A stretch of DNA of 17,860 nucleotides from CAZAMT01 sp964486145. Its GTDB lineage: Bacteria > Bacteroidota > Bacteroidia > Bacteroidales > JAAAOM01. How positions within the stretch are numbered: the stretch's first letter is position 1; each line of letters begins with the position of its first letter. The DNA is taken from contig CAZAMT010000052.1 of assembly GCA_964486145.1 (NCBI GenBank), positions 1-17,860 on the forward strand, written 5' to 3'. A model generated the notes under the pieces. That model ran no database searches. It was not told the DNA's origin and saw only the letters and a list, made by a program, of their open reading frames with translations. This document shows, in pieces, positions 1 to 6,873 of the stretch. The translations under genes and the position numbers were made by a program.

Positions 1-279
1 TCTGTTATTATGGATCAATAATTTATGAACTCCAAAGGGCTCGGTGAAGCCAATAGGGCAGGTTAGCTTCAGCAGAAAGAAATTTTGGTAAATAAACTTT
101 AAAATCCTCATTTCATGTGTTTATAATTAGGTTATTAAGTTAAATAAGTTATTGAGTTTATCCGGTAGTTCGTCGTAGAAGAACCTTTAATAATCATGTG
201 CGTGTGTTTTTAAAATATAATCATGGGTGTTTCATGTGTTTAAAATTTGTGACTTAAATTTGCCCTGTAAATTTACTGC
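1..279. other. Non-coding leader region upstream of the polyamine/channel cluster
   Basis: No open frame of useful length crosses this stretch. All three forward frames meet a stop within the first 45 bases, so no end of an upstream forward gene is visible. It is AT-rich in its second half. A 13-base direct repeat (TTTCATGTGTTTA) occurs at 111-123 and 230-242, and related ATCATG-type words lie between the copies. A weak 4-bp hairpin (38-41 with 48-51) sits near the left edge. I recognise no riboswitch or RNA gene. The right end holds the putative promoter of the first gene. Confidence 0.5.
255..262 (+). promoter_or_regulatory. Putative Bacteroidota -7 promoter element for the polyamine/channel operon
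   Basis: TAAATTTG is an exact match to the Bacteroidota -7 consensus TAnnTTTG and ends 17 bases before the ATG at 280, which would give a very short leader. No clear TTTG -33 box lies 19-21 bases upstream; TTTC at 230-233 is the nearest. Exact matches arise by chance in AT-rich DNA, so this is a candidate only. Confidence 0.35.
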
Positions 280-1821
280 ATGAAAAAAGCAAACATTTTA
301 AAACTGGCGTTATTTGCAACCGGGTTTTCCGGCATTGTAACCGAATACATGCTTGCCACCCTGGCAACCTATTTTTTGGGCGATTCGGTAGTGCAATGGA
401 CACTGATACTATCGGTTATGCTGTTTTCTATGGGTTTGGGGAGCCGGATCTCCAAACACATCAACCTCGATATATTTTCAACATTTATTGTTATGGAATT
501 CCTCCTGTCGATGGTGGTTTCCTTTTCTTCGCTTTCAACATATTCACTGGCCGCGTTTTCAAAATACACCGGGTTTTACATTTATTTTATGGCCATCATC
601 ACCGGGATGCTCATCGGTCTGGAATTGCCTCTTGCGGTGCGCCTGAATGAACGTTTTGAAGAACTGAAGGTGAATATTTCTTCCGTGCTTGAAAAAGATT
701 ACTACGGTAGCCTGGCCGGTGGATTATTTTTTGCATTTTTCGGACTGCCATACCTGGGATTAACCTATACCCCATTCGTTTTGGGTAGTATCAATCTTGC
801 GGTGGCTTTTTTGTTGTTGAATATATTCCCAATTCAAAAGAAAAGACGGAAGAAACTCATTTTGAACATCGTGGGGGTGGTGTTGGCTGGAATTATTATT
901 ATTGGAGCACTGAGTGCCCAAAAACTAATCCTGTATGGCGAACAGAAAAAATACAAGGATAAGATTGTGTATTACGACCAGACCAGATACCAACAAATTG
1001 TAATAACCCAATGGAAAGATAATTACTGGCTATACCTGAACAACAACCTGCAGTTCTCATCGTTTGATGAAGCCCTGTACCATGAAGTTTTGGTGCATCC
1101 GGCAATGCAACTAACACCGCACCCGGGGAAGGTTCTGGTACTTGGTGGTGGTGACGGGTGTGCGGTCCGGGAAATATTAAAATATCCCGAAGTTTCCTCA
1201 ATCACCCTGGTTGACATTGACCCGAAAATGACAAATCTCGCCCGCGAACATCCTGTAATGCTTCATATCAACGATGGTTCACTCAATAACCAAAAGGTTA
1301 CGATCATCAATGCAGACGGGTATTCGTTTGTTGAAAAGAATAATGAACAATTTGATGTTATTATCATTGATCTTCCTGATCCCAGAAGTGTGGAACTGGC
1401 CCGGTTGTATTCCCTTGAGTTTTACATGATGTGTTATCAGCACCTCTTTCCTGATGGAACCATCATTACCCAGGCGGGAAGTCCTTATTACGCTGCCAGA
1501 AGCTTTAAATGCATTGATAAAACGTTGGGAACTGCCGGTTTTTCAACATTGAAAATGCACAACCAGATACTTACAATGGGCGAATGGGGCTGGGTTCTCG
1601 GAAAAAAGCAAACCCTCGACAGGGAAACAGCAATTGAAGCCCTGCAAAATACAAATTTTGAAGAGTTGCAAACCCACTGGCTCAATAAAGAAGCCATTTG
1701 TTATATCACTTCTTTTGGTAAGGATTTTTTTGGGGCATCCGATGATCCCGTTCAAATAAACAAAATTTTTAATCCGGTTTTATACAGGTATTTTCTTAGT
1801 GGTTCGTGGGACGTATATTAA
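280..1821 (+). CDS. speE: Membrane-anchored polyamine aminopropyltransferase (spermidine synthase family)
   Basis: A 513-residue protein in two parts. Residues about 7-215 hold roughly seven hydrophobic segments (near 7-33, 38-56, 66-93, 97-120, 145-160, 163-183, 193-213). Residues about 225-513 form a spermidine-synthase fold. Visible there are the LQFSS...YHE substrate-region motif (257-269), the AdoMet-type loop GGGDG (289-293), VDIDP with acidic D312, NADG (344-347) and DLPDP (364-368), whose D364 and D367 match the catalytic aspartates of the family. The expected reaction is transfer of an aminopropyl group from decarboxylated AdoMet to putrescine or a similar amine, with the enzyme held at the inner membrane. 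This matches the known class of spermidine synthases with an N-terminal membrane domain (500-residue type rather than the usual 280-300). It is followed 55 bases later by the AdoMet-decarboxylase-like gene, which could supply its donor. The family call is firm; the amine acceptor is not known. Confidence 0.9.
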   Translation: MKKANILKLALFATGFSGIVTEYMLATLATYFLGDSVVQWTLILSVMLFSMGLGSRISKHINLDIFSTFIVMEFLLSMVVSFSSLSTYSLAAFSKYTGFYIYFMAIITGMLIGLELPLAVRLNERFEELKVNISSVLEKDYYGSLAGGLFFAFFGLPYLGLTYTPFVLGSINLAVAFLLLNIFPIQKKRRKKLILNIVGVVLAGIIIIGALSAQKLILYGEQKKYKDKIVYYDQTRYQQIVITQWKDNYWLYLNNNLQFSSFDEALYHEVLVHPAMQLTPHPGKVLVLGGGDGCAVREILKYPEVSSITLVDIDPKMTNLAREHPVMLHINDGSLNNQKVTIINADGYSFVEKNNEQFDVIIIDLPDPRSVELARLYSLEFYMMCYQHLFPDGTIITQAGSPYYAARSFKCIDKTLGTAGFSTLKMHNQILTMGEWGWVLGKKQTLDRETAIEALQNTNFEELQTHWLNKEAICYITSFGKDFFGASDDPVQINKIFNPVLYRYFLSGSWDVY

Positions 1822-1876
1822 AGAATTATTTTAAGATTGAACCGGATTTTCTTAATTTTATCCATTCACAGGAGCT

Positions 1877-2164
1877 ATGAAAGCAGAAATACATAATTAC
1901 AAAGGCTGGATTTCCATTACAGCAGTGAACGAATTAAAATTTTTGATGACGGAATATCTCCAAAAGGCAGGTTTTAATGTCCTCAATGAAATTGATCATC
2001 ATTATACCCCTTCCGGTTACACCGCTGTTTGGTTGCTTGCCGAAAGTCACCTCGCAGTGCACACCTTTCCGGAAGAGAACAAAACCTATCTGGAAATCAG
2101 TAGTTGCAATAATCAAAAAAATCAGGTATTTATTGATTTGATTCAAAAATACATTGTTAAATAA
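1877..2164 (+). CDS. speD: Short S-adenosylmethionine decarboxylase-like proenzyme
   Basis: A 95-residue protein of the bacterial/archaeal AdoMet decarboxylase family, which self-cleaves to form a pyruvoyl cofactor. The motif AESHLAVHTFPE (55-66) gives the Glu56-Ser57 cleavage site and His62, and Cys77 in SSCNN lies at the position of the catalytic Cys. All three residues needed for processing and catalysis are therefore present. The protein is shorter than usual (about 115-130 residues), trimmed at both ends. Decarboxylated AdoMet would be the substrate of the membrane aminopropyltransferase just upstream. The ATG at 1877 follows a GGAG at 1871-1874, too close for an ordinary ribosome site. 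The potassium channel gene starts 7 bases after the stop. Some short homologues of this family are known to have become ornithine or arginine decarboxylases, so the substrate is inferred from context. Confidence 0.82.
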   Translation: MKAEIHNYKGWISITAVNELKFLMTEYLQKAGFNVLNEIDHHYTPSGYTAVWLLAESHLAVHTFPEENKTYLEISSCNNQKNQVFIDLIQKYIVK

Positions 2165-2171
2165 CTTTTGT

Positions 2172-3260
2172 ATGACCAGGAAGATTTACAAATCCCTTTG
2201 GCAGTTTTTGGCTTTTGCAGTCATTTTTTTCATACTCATTTACTTCGTGATGTACTTTGAGCATTCAAATGAAGAAAGTTCCATAAAAACCCTCTTTGAT
2301 GCATTCTGGTATTCCATTGTTACACTCACTACGGTAGGTTATGGCGATTCATATCCGGTAACCAATGAAGGAAAAATTGTAGGACTGATTTTGGTGTTGT
2401 TCAGTCTTGGTTTTTTGGGCTTTGTAATTAGTAAATTAACGAATCAAATAATCTCATATATGGAAAAAAAGAAATTGGGCCATTTTGGCACTTCATTTAC
2501 CGATCACATGGTAATTATCGGTTGGAACAATTTTGGTAAATTGATTACCGAACAGATAGTCATGGCCAGTCAGAATGTTGCTGTTGTTACGAATAACAAG
2601 GATGATATTGACTTGATCCGCGACCAGTTTGATGAAAAAGTCTTTGTATTATATGCAGAACTAAAAAATTACGAGGCATTTCAAAAGATTAATATTTCCA
2701 AATCGGCATCGGTTTTTATAAACATTCCATCAGACTCGGATACCCTTGTTTATCTGATTAATCTTCGCAAACAGTTCAACAATCTGAATCTTGTGGTAGC
2801 CCTTTCAAATTCGGAACTAAAAGATACATTTTACAGTGCAGGTGCTGATTACGTGGTTTCCGAGAAAGAAATCAGCTCCAAGCTTATTGCCAGCTTTATT
2901 TTTGAACCTGATGTTGCACATTTCGCCGAAGACCTGATTAGCACTGCCACAAGTGAATTAGCCGTTGATATGTGGGAATTTCAGGTAACTGAAAAAAATC
3001 AATTTGCAAATACCGACTATTTTGAAACTTATGTGCAACTCAAAAAAGAATTCAATGCTGTGTTAATGGGGTTGTGTAAATGTGGGAATGATGGCAACTA
3101 TACATTGATGAAAAACCCACCGGAAGGTACCAAAATAGAGAAAAATGATTACCTCATTCTTGTGTGTGATGGTCAGGTAAAGCATTCCATTGAAAAGAAA
3201 TTCGGAGTAAAAGAAGGCCGAAAAATCCGTTCAAAAGTTACCTCAATAACATCAAGCTGA
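2172..3260 (+). CDS. Two-transmembrane potassium channel with RCK (TrkA-N/TrkA-C) region
   Basis: A 362-residue inner-membrane K+ channel subunit. TM1 is about residues 10-29, the pore helix leads to the K+ selectivity filter TVGYGD (54-59), and TM2 is about 68-89. A cytoplasmic TrkA-N-like Rossmann domain starts near 112, and a TrkA-C-like domain is likely from about 265 to 345. The Rossmann loop reads GWNNFG (117-122), lacking the middle Gly of GxGxxG, and strand 2 ends in VVTNN with no acidic ribose-binding residue, so classical NAD(H) binding is doubtful. The pore-lining half of TM2 has no acidic residue like the one that governs polyamine block in eukaryotic Kir channels. I prefer the ATG at 2172, 7 bases after the preceding stop; a TTG at 2154 in the same frame would add six residues and overlap the upstream gene. 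Family is certain, ligand and role are not. Confidence 0.92.
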   Translation: MTRKIYKSLWQFLAFAVIFFILIYFVMYFEHSNEESSIKTLFDAFWYSIVTLTTVGYGDSYPVTNEGKIVGLILVLFSLGFLGFVISKLTNQIISYMEKKKLGHFGTSFTDHMVIIGWNNFGKLITEQIVMASQNVAVVTNNKDDIDLIRDQFDEKVFVLYAELKNYEAFQKINISKSASVFINIPSDSDTLVYLINLRKQFNNLNLVVALSNSELKDTFYSAGADYVVSEKEISSKLIASFIFEPDVAHFAEDLISTATSELAVDMWEFQVTEKNQFANTDYFETYVQLKKEFNAVLMGLCKCGNDGNYTLMKNPPEGTKIEKNDYLILVCDGQVKHSIEKKFGVKEGRKIRSKVTSITSS

Positions 3261-3271
3261 TGGCGATGAAG

Positions 3272-3303
3272 GCAGCGAAACGAATTTAACCAAGCTTCGC
3301 TGC
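3272..3303. terminator. Inverted repeat between convergent channel gene and sdhB
   Basis: GCAGCGAA (3272-3279) and TTCGCTGC (3296-3303) form a perfect 8-bp stem around a 16-base loop in the 25-base gap and the last codons of sdhB. The place, between two converging genes, suits a bidirectional terminator. No T-rich tract follows on either strand and the loop is long, so function is uncertain. Confidence 0.4.
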
Positions 3304-4026
3304 ATAAAATTCCCGATTCAACCTGGCAATGTGTGACAGGGATATTTCTTTCGGGCATTCAGCCTCGCAAGCCCCGGTGTTGGTGCAGTTACCAAAACCA
3401 AGTTCATCCATTTTTGCTACCATATTTCTGGCTCTTTCCTTTGCTTCGATGCGTCCTTGCGGCAGCATGGCCAATTGCGAAACTTTAGCAGCCACAAATA
3501 ACATAGCAGATGCATTTTTACATGCAGCAACACACGCGCCGCAACCGATGCACGCGGCTGCATCCATGGCAACATCTGCTTTTACTTTGGGTATAGGAAT
3601 GGCATTCGCGTCGGGAACACCTCCGGTATTTACTGAAACATACCCGCCTGCCTGGATAATTTTGTCAAAAGAACTTCGATCAACCACCAAATCCTTGATG
3701 ATTGGAAAAGGCTTTGCACGCCAGGGTTCAACAACTATGGTATCACCGTCTTTAAATTTCCGCATGTGCAGTTGGCAGGTCGCAATGGCATCATCCGGTC
3801 CGTGCGGTCGCCCGTTAATATACAACCCGCATGAACCACAAATGCCTTCCCTACAATCGTGATCGAAGCAGACAGGTTTTTCAATTTTATCAATCATTTG
3901 TTGATTGAGAATGTCAAGCATTTCCAAAAACGAACTGTCAGCAGAGATGCCATTCACTTTATATGTAACGAATCTACCCTTTGCCTGCGCATTTTCCTGT
4001 CTCCAAATTTTTAGTGTAAAATCCAT
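3286..4026 (-). CDS. sdhB: Succinate dehydrogenase/fumarate reductase iron-sulfur subunit
   Basis: A 246-residue subunit carrying electrons from the flavoprotein to the cytochrome b subunit of complex II. The N-terminal ferredoxin half holds the [2Fe-2S] ligands in CFDHDCREGICGSCG (about residues 53-67) and a later Cys in ATCQLHM. The C-terminal half has CIGCGACVAACK and CTNTGACEAECPK, which supply the [4Fe-4S] and [3Fe-4S] clusters. The ACKN context in place of a plain bacterial-ferredoxin CP ending, and the overall length, fit the Bacteroidota and epsilon-proteobacterial type-B enzymes. It is the last gene of the sdhCAB operon, 60 bases after sdhA, and converges on the potassium channel gene. 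Confidence 0.95.
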   Translation of the reverse strand: MDFTLKIWRQENAQAKGRFVTYKVNGISADSSFLEMLDILNQQMIDKIEKPVCFDHDCREGICGSCGLYINGRPHGPDDAIATCQLHMRKFKDGDTIVVEPWRAKPFPIIKDLVVDRSSFDKIIQAGGYVSVNTGGVPDANAIPIPKVKADVAMDAAACIGCGACVAACKNASAMLFVAAKVSQLAMLPQGRIEAKERARNMVAKMDELGFGNCTNTGACEAECPKEISLSHIARLNREFYAAKLG

Positions 4027-4045
4027 TTTATTATATTTTTTAAAG

Positions 4046-4064
4046 TCCAGCTTCCAACCTGGAA
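4046..4064 (-). repeat. Small hairpin-forming sequence between sdhA and sdhB
   Basis: In the 60-base gap two short stems compete: TCCAG (4046-4050) with CTGGA (4059-4063), and TTCCA (4052-4056) with TGGAA (4060-4064). The neighbouring words CAGCTTCCAAC and CAGCTTGTAAC make an imperfect tandem pattern. It could influence message stability between the two subunits, but it may be chance. Confidence 0.3.
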
Positions 4065-4086
4065 CATTCAGCTTGTAACTTTCTGA

Positions 4087-6027
4087 TTATTTTTTATAGT
4101 TTCTCACCTGTACCTTCACATTCTCGAAATTCAGTGATTCTTTATGAAGCGCAGGTTCATCATTTTCTCCTTTATATTCCCAGGCCGCTACGTGCATAAA
4201 GCCATCATCATTTCGTACAGCCTCTCCCTCTTCCGTCTGAAATTCCTCACGAAAATGGCCGCCACAAGATTCTTCCCGGTGGAGGGCATCCCTTGCCATC
4301 AATTCGCCAATTTCAATAAAGTCGGCTACACGGCTTGCTTTTTCAAGTTCAGGGTTCAGCTCATTCATTTCACCTGTAACCCTGACATCATTCCAGAATT
4401 CTTCTTTTAAATCTGAAAAATCACCAAGGGCTTTTTGCAGGCCTTCATTGTTTCGTGCCATTCCAACAAATTCCCAAAGTTGAGAACCAAACTTTTTATG
4501 AAGCGAGTCCACTGATTGCTTTCCATTGATGTTCATCAATTTATTCAACCGTTCATGAATTTTTTCTTCTGATTCCTTGAATTCCGGCAAGTCGGTTTTC
4601 ATTCGCGGAGTAAGTATTTCATCAGCAAGGTAATTCTGGATGGTGTAGGGGAGTACAAAATAACCATCGGCCAGACCCTGCATCAAAGCGGAGGCGCCTA
4701 ATCGGTTTGCCCCGTGATCGGAAAAGTTGGATTCACCTATGGAATACAAGCCGGGAATGGTTGTCATTAGCTCGTAATCAACCCAGGTTCCTCCCATGGT
4801 GTAATGGATGGCGGGATAAATCATCATAGGTGTTTTGTACGGGTCTTCATCAACAATTTTTTCGTACATCTGGAAAAGATTCCCGTATTTTTGTTCAACA
4901 GCCTCTTTTCCCAAACGTTTGATAGCATCGGCAAAATCAAGGTAAACGGCCAGGCCTGTTCCTATACCGAAACCCGCATCGCAACGCTCTTTTGCTGCTC
5001 TTGAAGCAACATCCCGCGGCACCAGGTTACCAAATGCAGGATACCTTCGTTCCAGGTAATAATCCCTTTCTTCTTCGGATAAATCGGTCGGTTTTTTTCG
5101 TCCTTTCCTGATGGCCTCAGCATCTTCCTTGTTCTTTGGCACCCAAATTCGTCCATCATTGCGCAGGCTTTCACTCATCAATGTAAGTTTCGACTGAAAA
5201 TCACCGTGAACCGGAATACATGTTGGGTGTATCTGCACGAATGAAGGATTAGCAAAAAAGGCACCTTTTTTATAAATCTGCCATGCAGCGCTCCCGTTAG
5301 AACCCATGGCATTGGTTGAAAGGAAAAAGGCATTTCCGTATCCACCCGAAGCGATGACGACTGCATGTGCGAAATGACGCTCCAGTTCACCTGTACGAAG
5401 GTTTCTGGTTATAATACCACGTGCTTTTCCATCAATAATTACTACATCGAGCATTTCCCTTCGCGCAAACATCTCTACGGAGCCCTTATGAATTTGTCTG
5501 CTCAATGCACCATACGCTCCCAATAGTAATTGCTGTCCGGTTTGGCCGCGCGCGTAAAACGTTCTCGATACCTGTGCGCCACCGAAAGAACGATTATCAA
5601 GCAATCCACCGTATTCTCTTGCAAATGGAACTCCCTGGGCAACACACTGGTCAATGATGTTATTACTAACCTCTGCCAGTCGGTAGACATTTGCTTCGCG
5701 TGAACGATAATCACCACCTTTAATGGTATCATGAAAAAGGCGAAAAATACTGTCTCCTTCGTTCTGGTAATTTTTTGCTGCATTGATTCCACCCTGTGCA
5801 GCAATACTGTGTGCCCTTCGCGGGCTATCCTGGTAGCAGTAAGCTTTTACTTTAAATCCCATTTCTGCAAGGCTTGCTGCAGCCGAAGCCCCTGCAAGAC
5901 CTGTTCCTACAACGATAACATCAAGTTTTCTTTTATTTGCCGGATTAACCAGGCGCTGATTTGCTTTATACCTCGTCCACTTCTCTGCCAAAGGCCCTTC
6001 AGGTATTTTTGAATCTAAATTTGTCAT
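4087..6027 (-). CDS. sdhA: Succinate dehydrogenase/fumarate reductase flavoprotein subunit
   Basis: A 646-residue catalytic subunit of complex II, oxidising succinate to fumarate (or the reverse) on the cytoplasmic face of the membrane. The FAD dinucleotide loop GTGLAG lies at 41-46, and His73 in RAHSIAAQGG is the expected covalent FAD attachment residue. QIHPT (265-269), the ESLRNDGR region (286-293), the catalytic-Arg region NLVPRDVASRA and HYTMGGTWVD follow in family order. GESNFSDHGANRLGAS near residue 430 closes the FAD site. Its length and the N-terminal DSKIPEGPLAEKW segment are typical of the long Bacteroidota SdhA, which supports the chosen start. It lies 36 bases after sdhC and 60 bases before sdhB, forming one operon. 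Direction of catalysis cannot be told from sequence; Bacteroidota use such enzymes for both respiration and fumarate reduction. Confidence 0.96.
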   Translation of the reverse strand: MTNLDSKIPEGPLAEKWTRYKANQRLVNPANKRKLDVIVVGTGLAGASAAASLAEMGFKVKAYCYQDSPRRAHSIAAQGGINAAKNYQNEGDSIFRLFHDTIKGGDYRSREANVYRLAEVSNNIIDQCVAQGVPFAREYGGLLDNRSFGGAQVSRTFYARGQTGQQLLLGAYGALSRQIHKGSVEMFARREMLDVVIIDGKARGIITRNLRTGELERHFAHAVVIASGGYGNAFFLSTNAMGSNGSAAWQIYKKGAFFANPSFVQIHPTCIPVHGDFQSKLTLMSESLRNDGRIWVPKNKEDAEAIRKGRKKPTDLSEEERDYYLERRYPAFGNLVPRDVASRAAKERCDAGFGIGTGLAVYLDFADAIKRLGKEAVEQKYGNLFQMYEKIVDEDPYKTPMMIYPAIHYTMGGTWVDYELMTTIPGLYSIGESNFSDHGANRLGASALMQGLADGYFVLPYTIQNYLADEILTPRMKTDLPEFKESEEKIHERLNKLMNINGKQSVDSLHKKFGSQLWEFVGMARNNEGLQKALGDFSDLKEEFWNDVRVTGEMNELNPELEKASRVADFIEIGELMARDALHREESCGGHFREEFQTEEGEAVRNDDGFMHVAAWEYKGENDEPALHKESLNFENVKVQVRNYKK

Positions 6028-6063
6028 AATATCATCTGAATTATCAATGTTATATCTAAGCTG

Positions 6064-6735
6064 TTATCTAAAGTAAATGACCAGCGGTATTGCTACAAAA
6101 CCGGCCACAACAATGATGGTATATGCCACACCAAGTTTTTCAATAAAAGGAGAATATGATTTATGGTTGATTCCCAGGGTTTGAAAAGCAGATTGAAAAC
6201 CGTGGTGCAGATGAAATCCCAGAAACAGCAAGGCAATTACATAAAAAATCACGTAACCCGGCATTTGAAATAAATCAAGAACCAGTTGGCCCAAATCATG
6301 CACGTGTTTGCCGTTTATTATTATTTCTTCAGTTTCTCCTAAAAACCGCGCTTTTACATAAAAATTTGCCAGGTGGATAATAAGAAATGCTGTAATCACC
6401 ATGGCCGAATGAAACATGTATTTGGAAAAAAAGGATGTTTGTGAGTGATTCTCTTTTTTATATCCAATCGATCCCCTCGAAATCCAGTTTCTGATTTGAA
6501 GAATTACCCCGTATAGCATGTGGAGAATAAAGCCGCCAAACAGCACAATTTCCATAACCCGGATAACCACATTTGTAGACATAAAATGAGCTGCAACATT
6601 AAAATTATCGCTCGACTCAAATAAAATTAATAATAAATTAATTCCAAGATGTACAATTAGAAAAGTAATTAAAAACAACCCCGCCAGCGACATAATAAGC
6701 TTTCTTCCAATTGAAGAACTAAAAATACTACTCAT
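6064..6735 (-). CDS. sdhC: Succinate dehydrogenase cytochrome b subunit (type B, di-haem)
   Basis: A 223-residue membrane anchor with five hydrophobic segments (about 13-37, 57-79, 107-126, 160-177, 202-220). His29, His72, His121 and one of His175/His177/His178 sit within helices 1 to 4, in the pattern of the four haem b ligands of type-B enzymes with a single large cytochrome subunit. It passes electrons between the iron-sulfur subunit and menaquinone. It is the first gene of the operon, with sdhA 36 bases downstream and a good promoter candidate about 65 bases upstream. The gene upstream, an aminopeptidase P, runs in the opposite direction. Confidence 0.94.
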   Translation of the reverse strand: MSSIFSSSIGRKLIMSLAGLFLITFLIVHLGINLLLILFESSDNFNVAAHFMSTNVVIRVMEIVLFGGFILHMLYGVILQIRNWISRGSIGYKKENHSQTSFFSKYMFHSAMVITAFLIIHLANFYVKARFLGETEEIIINGKHVHDLGQLVLDLFQMPGYVIFYVIALLFLGFHLHHGFQSAFQTLGINHKSYSPFIEKLGVAYTIIVVAGFVAIPLVIYFR

Positions 6736-6800
6736 AACCTGATTTTTAAAAAAGTTAATTATCTTGCAGTTGATGAAAGAGTAATGTATGTAAATTAATA

Positions 6801-6831
6801 CAAATTTATCTGCTATTGAATGATTTTACAA
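6801..6831 (-). promoter_or_regulatory. Putative sdhCAB promoter (Bacteroidota type)
   Basis: On the minus strand TAAATTTG (6808 to 6801) matches the -7 consensus TAnnTTTG exactly. TTG (6831 to 6829) lies 20 bases upstream, where the -33 element is expected. The box ends 65 bases before the sdhC ATG, leaving an ordinary leader. Correct strand, spacing and place make this the best promoter candidate in the window. Confidence 0.5.
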
Positions 6832-6873
6832 TGACGAATCTTTCAATTGCGCTATTTATATTTAGTCTAAGAT

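Noticed and set aside
38..51. Possible riboswitch or tRNA-like fold near the left edge
   Set aside because: Only a 4-bp stem is visible. I could not fit it to SAM, cobalamin or TPP riboswitch cores or to a tRNA.
3329..3862. 177-residue open frame on the + strand
   Set aside because: It lies wholly antisense to sdhB, whose cluster-binding cysteines are all in place. The frame has no family features and its composition reflects the opposite strand.
6857..6864. TATATTTA as the promoter of the aminopeptidase P gene
   Set aside because: It misses the final G of the consensus, has no -33 box, and would leave almost no leader before the ATG at 6874.
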